This document shows positions 28,563 to 36,513 of a DNA stretch of 64,000 nt, piece by piece (the stretch's first letter is position 1; the number at the start of each line of letters is the position of its first letter). A program made the position numbers and the translations under genes. The DNA lies in contig NZ_JAKZFT010000001.1 in the NCBI RefSeq assembly GCF_022808985.1, forward strand, positions 62,001 to 126,000, given 5' to 3'. The notes under the pieces were generated by a model that did not search any database, was not told the origin of the DNA, and was given only the letters and a program-made list of their open reading frames with translations. This DNA is from Geotalea sp. SG265. Its GTDB lineage: Bacteria > Desulfobacterota > Desulfuromonadia > Geobacterales > Geobacteraceae.

Positions 28563-29031
28563 GTTGCGCCTCCTTCAAGGGATTGTGGGGATAATGGCAA
28601 AGTACACATTCTGCCCCGGGATTGTGAGTATCGGGATCGATGCCGCGGATGTTACCTCTGATGCTGGACTTGTAGGGAAGGCGGCTGTGACACCGCAGGC
28701 AGAGTTTTCGTTCCCGGTTGATGGTCAGGGTGGGAGGATCTTCGGGGTGCCCCAAAGCGGGACCATGGCAGTCTTCGCACATGATCCGCCCATGGGGAGA
28801 GCTTAACAGTTCCGTGTATTTTTCCCTGTGGCACTCCTTGCAGTACTCGTTGGTCTTATACTTGACCCGGATGTTCTTCCATTCCTTTTCATTGCCGAGA
28901 CGGTACCAACCGTACATGTAGCCCCGGTCGTGGATGCCGAAGTCTCTCGGCACCGCCACCACCCTGACGATCAGGATAAGTGCGATAATGCAGAGAGCCA
29001 CATTTAACGGCCGCCAGACATGATTATTCAC
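28537..29031 (-). CDS. Membrane-anchored tetrahaem cytochrome c (CbcS-like)
   Basis: The 164-residue protein has an N-terminal anchor helix (VALCIIALILIVRVVAV) and four CXXCH motifs at residues 64, 85, 111 and 142 (CKECH, CEDCH, CLRCH, CVLCH). The start is a GTG after GGAGGGGG. As the first gene of the cytochrome/Fe-S/NrfD operon, it probably hands electrons to periplasmic cytochromes in metal-respiring Geobacter. Assignment to CbcS rather than a paralogue is inference. Confidence 0.88.
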   Translation of the reverse strand: MNNHVWRPLNVALCIIALILIVRVVAVPRDFGIHDRGYMYGWYRLGNEKEWKNIRVKYKTNEYCKECHREKYTELLSSPHGRIMCEDCHGPALGHPEDPPTLTINRERKLCLRCHSRLPYKSSIRGNIRGIDPDTHNPGAECVLCHYPHNPLKEAQHDHAAKVL

Positions 29032-29071
29032 ATCCCCCTCCTGCCGGCCTTGTTTTTCAGCCGGATTGCAT

Positions 29072-29218
29072 TAGCAGGTTGTTGAAAAACGTCGAGAGGA
29101 GGCCGAGATGCAAGGCTTAAGCGAGCGAAAAGCCGAAGCGTACCCACTGTACGCTGAGGTTTTGAGCGAGTTATAACGCAGCAGATCGGACCCGCAACAG
29201 TTTTTCAACAGCCTGCTA
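29072..29218. repeat. Palindromic dispersed element, copy B2, with 19-bp terminal inverted repeats
   Basis: The left end TAGCAGGtTGTTGAAAAAC is the reverse complement of the right end GTTTTTCAACAgCCTGCTA apart from one base. The interior contains GATGCAAGGC and TAACGCAGCAGAT blocks like those of B1 and B3, around a GTACCCACTGTAC hairpin. It is a MITE- or REP-like unit without a coding sequence. Confidence 0.85.
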
Positions 29219-29403
29219 GGTTTTAACTGTAGCAAAAGATCGGACACACGCAACAAATGGCCACCTTATAAAGCTGCAATTCAAGATACTTAACAATGCC
29301 CTCCTGAACGGAAACTTTCGGATGCGCCTTTTACAGAGCTTCATTAAAGACAAAACATTGTTCCATACTAAGAAAAAACACAATAGCCCATTTGCTTTTT
29401 GAT

Positions 29404-29433
29404 TTGACAAATTCATAACAGCCATTGTAGATT
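29404..29433 (+). promoter_or_regulatory. Probable promoter of the ImcH-like gene
   Basis: A perfect TTGACA (29404-29409) is followed after 18 bases by TAGATT (29428-29433), 59 bases before the ATG, in AT-rich DNA. Confidence 0.6.
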
Positions 29434-29492
29434 TATCAATCTAACTTGCCAATTTTACAAGATAATCTTAATATACCATCCATGGAGGAACG

Positions 29493-31019
29493 ATGAACAA
29501 TTCTAAAACACCGATTACACGATACTTGTACAACCCCATAAGTCTGGCCGGAATTGTACTGGCTGCTGTGGCAACCGGACTTATCATTGCCTTTCTGGCA
29601 ATGGAGATGATTACCGGTGTTGAAAACCCCTACCTGGGGCTGCTCGTCTATTTCGCCTTTCCCGGTATGCTCATTCTCGGCCTGCTCCTGGTACCTGTGG
29701 GCGGATTTCGCGTCAGGGCCAAGATGCGCAGCGGTGCCCCTGAAGAAATTCCCCCCTTTCCCCGCATCGATCTCAACGATACTCATAAACGGCGCTTTTT
29801 CATCTTCTTCGTCGTTGCCACCTTCATCTTCGTTCTCATTGTTTCCATCGCCTCCATCAAGGGCTTCGAGTTCACCGAATCCACAACCTTCTGCGGCGAG
29901 CTCTGCCATCAGGTAATGAGCCCAGAACATACGGCCTGGAGCAATTCTCCCCATGCAAAGGTGAAATGTGTCGAATGTCACGTGGGACCAGGGGCCGAAT
30001 GGTACGTCAAGGCAAAGATTTCGGGTCTGCGCCAGGTATATGCCGTATTGAGCCATACTTTCCCCACCCCCATCGAGACCCCCATCGAGAACCTGCGTCC
30101 GGCCCGGGATACCTGCGAGCATTGCCACTGGCCCGAAAAGTTCTACTCAGGACGGCAGAAGGTCTTCTATCACTACGCACCCAACGAATTTAACACCCAG
30201 CGCGAGGTCAACCTGCTGATCAACATCGGCGGCACACCCAAGACACCCCATGCCAAGGGCATCCACTGGCACATCGGCAGCGAGGTCACCTATATCGCCA
30301 CCGACAAGAAGCGACTGGAAATACCCTACATCTCCGTCAAGGATAAGGACGGCAAAGTCACTGATTACATGAGCACCGAAAAACCCCTGACCAAGGAGCA
30401 GATCGCCAAGGCGAAGAAGCGGCTCATGGACTGTACCGACTGTCACAACCGGCCGACGCACATCTACCGTTCACCGGGACAGGAGATGGATGAGAATTTC
30501 GTCAGCGGCCATATCGATGCTTCGCTGCCGTACGTGAAGAAAGTGGCCGTCGAGCTTCTGACCAAGCCTTACAAAAATGTTGCAGAGGCCAAAACGGCCA
30601 TTGCCACCGGCCTACATGACTACTACAACAAGAATTACCCGAAGCTGGCTGCGGAAAAGGCAGCAGCGATCAATAAAGCAGTTGAAGAAGTCCAGGCCAT
30701 TTACGGCCGTAACTTCTTCCCGGAAATGAAGGTTTCCTGGAACACCTATCCGAACCATATCGGCCATTTCTACACCCCCGGGTGCTTCCGCTGCCATGAT
30801 GGCAAGCACAAGTCGCCCCAGGGCAAGGTGATCTCAAAAGACTGCAATCTCTGCCACACGGTCCTCAGCCAAAAGCAGGAGAACATCCCTGCCGGCACGA
30901 CGGTGAAGAACTTCGTTCATCCCGTTGACATCGGCAATGAGATCTACACCACAAACTGCAGCGAGTGCCACTCGGCTGGCGGTGAAGACATCCCCGGCGG
31001 CGGCAGCCACGAGAAGTAA
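29493..31019 (+). CDS. imcH: ImcH-like NapC/NirT-family multihaem inner-membrane cytochrome
   Basis: The 508-residue protein has three TM helices (about 15-40, 45-70 and 100-122), then a periplasmic haem domain. Haem sites are a CX3CH at 134 (CGELCH) and CXXCH at 159, 208, 314, 431, 451 and 489, seven in all. Domain order, size and haem count match G. sulfurreducens ImcH, the quinol oxidase needed for extracellular acceptors of higher potential. GGAGG precedes the ATG. It diverges from the CbcS-like operon and ends at a strong terminator. Confidence 0.88.
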   Translation: MNNSKTPITRYLYNPISLAGIVLAAVATGLIIAFLAMEMITGVENPYLGLLVYFAFPGMLILGLLLVPVGGFRVRAKMRSGAPEEIPPFPRIDLNDTHKRRFFIFFVVATFIFVLIVSIASIKGFEFTESTTFCGELCHQVMSPEHTAWSNSPHAKVKCVECHVGPGAEWYVKAKISGLRQVYAVLSHTFPTPIETPIENLRPARDTCEHCHWPEKFYSGRQKVFYHYAPNEFNTQREVNLLINIGGTPKTPHAKGIHWHIGSEVTYIATDKKRLEIPYISVKDKDGKVTDYMSTEKPLTKEQIAKAKKRLMDCTDCHNRPTHIYRSPGQEMDENFVSGHIDASLPYVKKVAVELLTKPYKNVAEAKTAIATGLHDYYNKNYPKLAAEKAAAINKAVEEVQAIYGRNFFPEMKVSWNTYPNHIGHFYTPGCFRCHDGKHKSPQGKVISKDCNLCHTVLSQKQENIPAGTTVKNFVHPVDIGNEIYTTNCSECHSAGGEDIPGGGSHEK

Positions 31020-31040
31020 ACTGCATCGCCTTTGACACGA

Positions 31041-31074
31041 AAAAAGCCCCTGGGATATCCCGGGGGCTTTTTTG
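31041..31074 (+). terminator. Rho-independent terminator of the ImcH-like gene
   Basis: AAAAAGCCCCtGGGATATCCCgGGGGCTTTTTT is an almost perfect stem with a T-run, starting 21 bases after the stop codon. Confidence 0.93.
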
Positions 31075-31080
31075 TTCTCC

Positions 31081-31266
31081 AGACATTTCGGGGGAAGGCA
31101 GTCGTGGCATCGGGAGAGAGCGACGAGCTACAGCGGCAAGCGGACACCAGCCGCATGTGGAACGGAGGCAACCATGTCAATCCAAGCATCATGCACCATT
31201 ACGCGTGCGGCACCACAAGGTCCGCAGCTGTGGCGACAGAGCGAACGGACGATGTGGTGACTGCCT
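31081..31266 (+). repeat. Dispersed ~185-bp element, copy A2
   Basis: It aligns over its length with 33431-33616 (both begin GACATTTTCGGGGAAG-like, then CAGTCGTGGCATCGGGAGAGAGCG, and end GCGAACGGACGATGT) and with the reverse complement of 474-658. It fills the gap between the ImcH-like terminator and the arginase stop. Confidence 0.9.
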
Positions 31267-31298
31267 TCCCGGGATGGTGGTGATTTTGACAAGGGCCT

Positions 31299-32192
31299 TC
31301 AGAGAATCCGCTCGCCGAAAAGGGAAGCGGTCAGGTCGCTGACAACCCTGGCGCTGTGGTTGCGGTTGTCGAAGACAGGGTTTATTTCCACCACATCCAG
31401 AGAAGAAAGCCGCCTGCTGTCGGCAATGATTTCCATAAGCAGCTGGGCCTCCCGGTAGGTTATGCCGCCGGGGGTCGGCGTGCCGACGCCGGGAACCTCC
31501 ATGGGGTCGAGCACATCCGCATCGAGGCTCACATGGATCCGCTCGTGGTGACCGAGAAAGTCCAGACACTGGCGGGCGATGTTTCCCATCCCCTGTTCAT
31601 CCACATCGCGCATGGTGAATACCTTGATGCGTTTTTCCCGAAGCCGCAGCCGCTCCTTGGGATCCAGATCCCGCACCCCCACCAACACCACGTCATCCCG
31701 CTTCAGTTTCGGCCCGGGCCTTCCCAGGTTCACCAGCCGCACATATCCGTCCCCCATCAGGTGCGAGAGGACCATGCCGTGGATATTGCCCGAGGGGGAG
31801 GACTTGGGTGTATTGATGTCGCCATGGGCGTCGATATAGATCACACCGGCCTGTTTCCGCTCGGTGATGCCGCCGATGGTGCCGATGGCCAGAGAATGAT
31901 CGCCGCCGATAAAGATGGGGGCGAATCCCTGCTCGACCGCATCTCGTGCAGCCACATATGCCGCTTTGCATACCCTGGTTATGGCTGCCAGGTAGGTAAC
32001 ATCCCTTCCCCGGGAGAGGGCCTCCCGCACCGGCACCGCAAGGTTGCCGCAATCCCATACCTCATGACCCAGATTTGCCAGCCGTTCCGCCAGTCCCGCA
32101 TAGCGCACGGCACTGGGTCCCATGTCCACCCCCCGCAGGGATTGCCCCAGGTCCAGGGGTACACCGATCAGCTTTATTTTCCTCCGCACCAC
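31299..32192 (-). CDS. rocF: Arginase
   Basis: A 297-residue ureohydrolase that cleaves arginine to ornithine and urea. Manganese ligands are visible in GGDHSLAIG, IDAHGDINT and VSLDADVLDP. The N-terminal GVPLDLGQSLRGVDMGPSA and length favour arginase over agmatinase. Two GTG codons in tandem (32192 and 32189) follow AAGGAGG; the second has better spacing. It lies 29 bases after the predicted ornithine cyclodeaminase gene in one operon. Confidence 0.9.
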   Translation of the reverse strand: MVRRKIKLIGVPLDLGQSLRGVDMGPSAVRYAGLAERLANLGHEVWDCGNLAVPVREALSRGRDVTYLAAITRVCKAAYVAARDAVEQGFAPIFIGGDHSLAIGTIGGITERKQAGVIYIDAHGDINTPKSSPSGNIHGMVLSHLMGDGYVRLVNLGRPGPKLKRDDVVLVGVRDLDPKERLRLREKRIKVFTMRDVDEQGMGNIARQCLDFLGHHERIHVSLDADVLDPMEVPGVGTPTPGGITYREAQLLMEIIADSRRLSSLDVVEINPVFDNRNHSARVVSDLTASLFGERIL

Positions 32193-32221
32193 TACCTCCT
32201 TGCGCTACAGGACGCTGGGCA

Positions 32222-33322
32222 TCATGCACTCTCCCCATGAAGGTTGTGCCACAGGTTTACCATAAAGTCCTGGGCATTGGTCAGAATGGCAACAGCCTGG
32301 GCGGAGCCCCGGTTGGCCAGCTTATCGGCGGAAAACTCCGTCATGTCGATTATGTAGAAAAAAACGGGGCGGACATCACCACTCTCCAGCACCTTGTATC
32401 CAGGAACCATGTTGCCGAAGGCGATGGCATGGAGTTGGGTGGCCACGGCAATGACGGTGGTGGCTTTCCTGGCATGGACGCGCATGGCATCCTGCGCAAG
32501 ACAGACATCGGTGATCACCTCCGGCAGCGGCCCGTCATCCCGGATGGAACCCGCTAGCACATAGGGAACCCCTTTTTTTTCGCAGGCGCAGATGATCCCG
32601 TCATGTAGCTTGAGGGCCGCGACGGCCGCAGCTATGGATCCATATTCGCGGACCCGGTTGATGATCTCCAAGTGGTTGTAGTGACCATGGGGCATCAGGG
32701 CCTGGGTATAGATGTCCTGCCCCAGCCCCGTGCCGAACTGGGCTGCCTCCAGGTCATGTGTGGCCAGGGCATTTCCAGCCAGCAATGCATGGCAGTATCC
32801 CGCTTCGATAATGCCTTGCATGGCATCGCGGCTGTCCTTGTCGAAGGCCACCGCCGGGCCGAGGACCCAGACGATGTGCCCCTGCTCCCTGTCATGGCGC
32901 AGTATCCGGTAAAGTTGATCATAGGAGCGGGAAAAGGGGGTCTCGCGGGTATCACGGCTGCGGAAGGAGAACTTTTCATGCCCGGCAGCGCCGGCTTGGG
33001 CGAAGCCATCCGGGTGCACATAAATGCCTTCCTCCCCGTCCTCCGTCCTCCCCACCACCACCCGGTCCCCTTTCCGCAGGCGTCGGGCTTCCACCGCCTC
33101 GACCGTTTCTCCCCGCAACACCAGCACCGCATCCATACGACTCTCGGCGACCAGCAGCCACCTGCCCCCTCCAATGTGGAGATACTCCGGGTGATTGGAA
33201 GTACCGTGGAAGTTGTCCGGTGCCACCCCCTGCCGGGGAGCGGAGGCTGTCCGCACGGCCGGAGCATGAAGCAGCTTCGGCGCGGTAAAGTCTGGGGGCG
33301 TATAGGTAGGAATAATGGACAT
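32222..33322 (-). CDS. Predicted ornithine cyclodeaminase, TIGR00300 / LOR-SDH type
   Basis: The 366-residue protein resembles the archaeal-type ornithine cyclodeaminase/LOR-SDH family. Recognisable stretches are HIVWVLGPAVAFDKDSRDAM, LLAGNALATHDLEAAQFG and LAGSIRDDGPLPEVITD. Members convert ornithine to proline and ammonia with bound NAD. The substrate is supported by the arginase gene 29 bases downstream, giving arginine to ornithine to proline. The ATG at 33322 follows GGAGGG, and the 17 upstream open codons are rejected. I rely on remembered family motifs, so a search is needed to confirm. Confidence 0.72.
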   Translation of the reverse strand: MSIIPTYTPPDFTAPKLLHAPAVRTASAPRQGVAPDNFHGTSNHPEYLHIGGGRWLLVAESRMDAVLVLRGETVEAVEARRLRKGDRVVVGRTEDGEEGIYVHPDGFAQAGAAGHEKFSFRSRDTRETPFSRSYDQLYRILRHDREQGHIVWVLGPAVAFDKDSRDAMQGIIEAGYCHALLAGNALATHDLEAAQFGTGLGQDIYTQALMPHGHYNHLEIINRVREYGSIAAAVAALKLHDGIICACEKKGVPYVLAGSIRDDGPLPEVITDVCLAQDAMRVHARKATTVIAVATQLHAIAFGNMVPGYKVLESGDVRPVFFYIIDMTEFSADKLANRGSAQAVAILTNAQDFMVNLWHNLHGESA

Positions 33323-33430
33323 GGTGCATTCCCTCCAGCACATCATGAATGGTTGATGTGCTTTGAGGGTCAATTATTGCGGAGCTTTGCCGATTGTCAA
33401 CAGCGCCCCGGAATGAAAAAAAGGTCCTTC

Positions 33431-33616
33431 GGACATTTTCGGGGAAGACAGTCGTGGCATCGGGAGAGAGCGACGAGCTGCAGCGGCGAGCGGACACCCG
33501 CCGCATGTGGAACGGAGGCAACACCGCCGATTCAAGCATCAGGAACCATTACGCGGGCGACATCGCAAGATCCGCAGCTGTAGCGACAGAGCGAACGGAC
33601 GATGTCGCGACTGCTT
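33431..33616 (+). repeat. Dispersed ~185-bp element, copy A3
   Basis: It is closely similar to A2 (31081-31266) in the same orientation, so the two copies flank the arginase/cyclodeaminase operon as direct repeats about 2.35 kb apart. The conserved blocks CGAGCTGCAGCGGCGAGCGGAC and CCGCAGCTGTAGCGACAGAG are intact. Confidence 0.9.
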
Positions 33617-33642
33617 TTTTTTCACAGAATTCCTGGACGAAC

Positions 33643-33677
33643 CGAAAAAAGCCGCTCTCTTCCGAAAGCGGCTTTCC
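33643..33677 (-). terminator. Terminator of the glgA operon
   Basis: AAAGCCGCT (33648-33656) pairs with AGCGGCTTT (33667-33675), followed on the minus strand by a T-run. It lies 20 bases past the stop of the small acidic gene. Confidence 0.88.
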
Positions 33678-33696
33678 GTAACTCATATGGTGCAAT

Positions 33697-33849
33697 CTAC
33701 AGCTCCTCGAAAACCTCCGCCTCCCCGTTTTCGTCGTCTTCCGACTCGAAATCCTCGTCGAAAACCCGCTGCAGAAACTTCTTATTACTATCGATGTTTC
33801 GCTTGATTTCCTGGGCCAGTTCCTCCAGGAGATCTTTCTCTTCAGCCAC
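33697..33849 (-). CDS. Small acidic protein cotranscribed with glgA
   Basis: The 50-residue ORF starts with GTG at 33849, with GGGGAGG six bases ahead, three bases after the glgA stop. The sequence begins (M)AEEKDLLEELAQEIKRNI and ends in a strongly acidic tail (DEDFESEDDENGEAEVFEEL). It is predicted helical then disordered. It sits between glgA and the operon terminator, so it is transcribed. Function unknown; a regulator or partner of glycogen synthase is speculation. Confidence 0.7.
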   Translation of the reverse strand: MAEEKDLLEELAQEIKRNIDSNKKFLQRVFDEDFESEDDENGEAEVFEEL

Positions 33850-33852
33850 CCG

Positions 33853-35307
33853 CTACCTCCCCTTTTTGGCCAGAACCTGACGATAGAGCTCCTCGTATTT
33901 CCTGGCCGAAGCATTCCAGGAGAAATCGCCTGCCATGCCGCGTTTCATCATTTTTTTCCATGAAGCTTTATCGGCGTGGGCATTGATAGCTCTGGACAAC
34001 GCCTCCCACAGAGCTTCAGGTGTGTAGTCGTCAAAGGAGAAGCCGTTGGGCTCCCGTGACTGGTCCCGTTCGTCGAAAACGGTATCCGCCAGCCCCCCCG
34101 TTTTCCTGACCACCGGCACGGCCCCGTAGCGCAGGGCGATCATCTGCCCCAGACCGCACGGCTCATAGCGCGACGGCATGAGGAAGATATCGCTTCCCGC
34201 GTAGATCTGCGGGGCCAGCTCGGGATGAAAGCCGATGTTGACCGAGATGTTGTCCGTTCCAAGAGCCGCAAACTCCTGGAGCAGCTTCAGATACTTTTCG
34301 TCGCCGGTACCTAACAGCACCAGTTGCAGTTTTGCCTTGGCAATCCTGGGCAGTAGAGCCTCCAGGAGGTCGAAACCCTTCTGCTCTGTAAGCCGCGAAA
34401 CCATGCCGATCAAAGGGACATCCTCGGCGACCTCCAGACCGAGACGTTTTTGCAGGGCCTTCTTGTTATGGGCCTTTCCCGCTGGGGCGGCAGGGGTATA
34501 GTTTCTGCTGATGCCCCGGTCCGTTGCCGGATTCCAATGTTCGTAGTCGATGCCGTTCAACACACCATATAGATCATTCCTGCGCAGGGCCAGCACCCCA
34601 TCAAGCCCATCACCCGCCTCGGGGGTAAGAATCTCCCGGCAATAGGTCTCGGAAACGGTGTTGATCACGTCCGCCGTCAGGATCGCCCCCTTCAGCAGGT
34701 TAATCTTGCCGTAAAACTCCAGGCAATCGATGGTGAAAAGAGACGGGTCGAGTCCCATGTCCACCATGGCCTCGCGGGGAAAGAGTCCCTGGTAGGCAAG
34801 ATTGTGGATAGTGAAAACGGTGCCTGTCTTGCTGAAAAAAAGATCATCCCCCTTCTCTTTCTTCAGGATCAGGGGAATCATGGCTGTCTGCCAGTCATGG
34901 CAATGGATGATGTCGGGGCGATAATCCATCTTTTTCAGGAGATCGAGCACACCCCGGCAGAAAAAAGCGAAGCGCTGATGGTTATCGGGGTATTCGCCGC
35001 TTGCCGTCCCGTAAAGGTGGTCCCGGGAGAAATATTCCTTGTTCTCCAGCAGATAGACCGGGATGTCCTCAAGGGTGGTGTGGCGGAACAGCCCCCGTTT
35101 GGCGGAGCCGCCGACCATGACGTCCACGCTCTTGCGCCCCTTTCTGATCCCGTACCCTCCCCTTTCCACCTCGCTGTAAAAGGGAAGGATGATGCGGACG
35201 TCATGCCCCTGTTTCTTCAGGCTTTTGGGCAGCGCGCCAGTTACATCCGCTAGCCCGCCGCTTTTGGCGAACGGGGTGACTTCCGATGCGACAAAAAGAA
35301 TTTTCAT
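33853..35307 (-). CDS. glgA: Glycogen synthase (GT5)
   Basis: A 484-residue glucosyltransferase elongating alpha-1,4-glucan from ADP-glucose. The substrate-binding KSGGL is at residues 15-19 (FAKSGGLADV), followed by HCHDWQTAM, and later the acceptor-site SRYEPCGLGQMIALRYG. Length is normal for bacterial GlgA. The ATG at 35307 lies after AAAGG; the 35 upstream codons of the open frame are rejected. It belongs to a leftward block with galT and a GH57 enzyme. Confidence 0.95.
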   Translation of the reverse strand: MKILFVASEVTPFAKSGGLADVTGALPKSLKKQGHDVRIILPFYSEVERGGYGIRKGRKSVDVMVGGSAKRGLFRHTTLEDIPVYLLENKEYFSRDHLYGTASGEYPDNHQRFAFFCRGVLDLLKKMDYRPDIIHCHDWQTAMIPLILKKEKGDDLFFSKTGTVFTIHNLAYQGLFPREAMVDMGLDPSLFTIDCLEFYGKINLLKGAILTADVINTVSETYCREILTPEAGDGLDGVLALRRNDLYGVLNGIDYEHWNPATDRGISRNYTPAAPAGKAHNKKALQKRLGLEVAEDVPLIGMVSRLTEQKGFDLLEALLPRIAKAKLQLVLLGTGDEKYLKLLQEFAALGTDNISVNIGFHPELAPQIYAGSDIFLMPSRYEPCGLGQMIALRYGAVPVVRKTGGLADTVFDERDQSREPNGFSFDDYTPEALWEALSRAINAHADKASWKKMMKRGMAGDFSWNASARKYEELYRQVLAKKGR

Positions 35308-35336
35308 ACAAGCACTACCTTTCTGTAAAGTTTCTG

Positions 35337-36362
35337 CTATATCTCGGCCTCGCGGAGGAAAGCCGCCGCATCCTCCGGTGAGGTGGGATTGATGTAAAAA
35401 CCGGTTCCCCATTCGAAGCCGGCAATCTGGGTCAGCCGCGGCACCAGCTCCATGTGCCAGTGGTAATCGTATTCGATCGAGCCCCAGTAGTCAGGCTTTC
35501 CCAGGCGCGGCTGCCGGGGAGGCGCCGTATGAAGAATGAAGTTGTAAGGGGGATCCTTCAGCACCGTTTTCAGTCTTTGCAGCATGTCCTTCATGGCAAC
35601 AGCCAATTCACCCAGCTGCCCGTCGTCCATCATAGCAAAGTCGTGGGAATGTCGCTTCGGATAGAGACGCACCTCGAACGGAAAACAGGAGGCATAGGGG
35701 GTGATGGTCACGAAGTTGGCGAATTCCTTGACGATTCTGCTGCCGCTTTCCAGCTCGAAATCGATCAGATCGCAGAAAATACAACGCTCCTTGCTCTCGA
35801 AGAAATCCCGGCAGATCTTCAGTTCCGTAGCCGCAACCGGCGGCATAAGGGGGACGGCAATCAGCTGACTGTGGGAATGGGCCAGGGTGGCGCCGGCACG
35901 AATGCCGTGATTTTTGAACAACACCATGTAGCGAAGCCTTGAATCTCGTCGCAGGTCCAGGTAGCGGGCGCGGTAGGCCTTCAGCACATCGGTGATCTCC
36001 GCCGGGGAGAGATCCGCCATCCCCTGGTCGTGCCTGGGGGTTTCGATGATCACCTCATGGGCGCCGATGCCCGACATGACGTCATAGACGCCGTATCCCC
36101 GGCTCTTCACCTCCCCCTCGACCCGCAGCACCGGGTATTTATTGGGGATGACCCGCACCTTCCAGCCGGGTGAGTTGGCCGGACCGGAGGGACGAATGGC
36201 AAAGATCTCCGCCGGCGTCTTGTCCTCATTGCCGTAGCAGAACGGACAGCTGGTAACCTCCTTCTCCTGGGGCTCCGACTGAAAGTCCCGCGGACGCCTC
36301 CCCCGCTCGGTGGCGATGATCACCCAGTGCAGCTTCAGAGGGTCCCAGCGCAGTTCAGACAT
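35337..36362 (-). CDS. galT: Galactose-1-phosphate uridylyltransferase family (GalT)
   Basis: A 341-residue HIT-superfamily nucleotidyltransferase. Zinc cysteines are in CPFC (near residue 39) and CIFC, and the nucleophile motif reads HSHSQ (LAHSHSQLIA) where most GalT proteins have HPHxQ. The first Pro is replaced by Ser but both histidines and the glutamine remain. Members may use other nucleotide sugars, e.g. ADP-glucose phosphorylases. GGAGG precedes the ATG. It lies 29 bases before glgA in the same operon. Confidence 0.87.
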   Translation of the reverse strand: MSELRWDPLKLHWVIIATERGRRPRDFQSEPQEKEVTSCPFCYGNEDKTPAEIFAIRPSGPANSPGWKVRVIPNKYPVLRVEGEVKSRGYGVYDVMSGIGAHEVIIETPRHDQGMADLSPAEITDVLKAYRARYLDLRRDSRLRYMVLFKNHGIRAGATLAHSHSQLIAVPLMPPVAATELKICRDFFESKERCIFCDLIDFELESGSRIVKEFANFVTITPYASCFPFEVRLYPKRHSHDFAMMDDGQLGELAVAMKDMLQRLKTVLKDPPYNFILHTAPPRQPRLGKPDYWGSIEYDYHWHMELVPRLTQIAGFEWGTGFYINPTSPEDAAAFLREAEI

Positions 36363-36393
36363 GCTTCCTCCAATCAGAATAATGCAAGGCAGT

Positions 36394-36513
36394 GTTCGCG
36401 CTCAAAAATCCCCAGGTGCAAGGCGTCGAGGAGCGAGCAGCGGAGCATACGCCAGTATGTGAGCAGCACAGCGACGAAGACAACGCCGCAGATGGGCGTT
36501 TTTGGGTGCGAAC
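36394..36513. repeat. Palindromic dispersed element, copy B3
   Basis: The ends GTTCGCgCtCAAAAA and TTTTTGgGtGCGAAC are inverted repeats. The interior has GGTGCAAGGCG, a GCATACgccaGTATGTG hairpin and AACGCCGCAGATGG. The right end coincides with the last base of the GH57 stop codon, so the element forms the GH57-galT spacer within the leftward gene run. Confidence 0.88.

Larger units (their letters stand above)
29032..29492. other. Divergent intergenic region between the CbcS-like and ImcH-like genes
   Basis: This 461-base gap holds a palindromic element (29072-29218) followed by about 270 bases of AT-rich DNA leading to the ImcH-like gene. No convincing ORF lies here. Confidence 0.7.
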
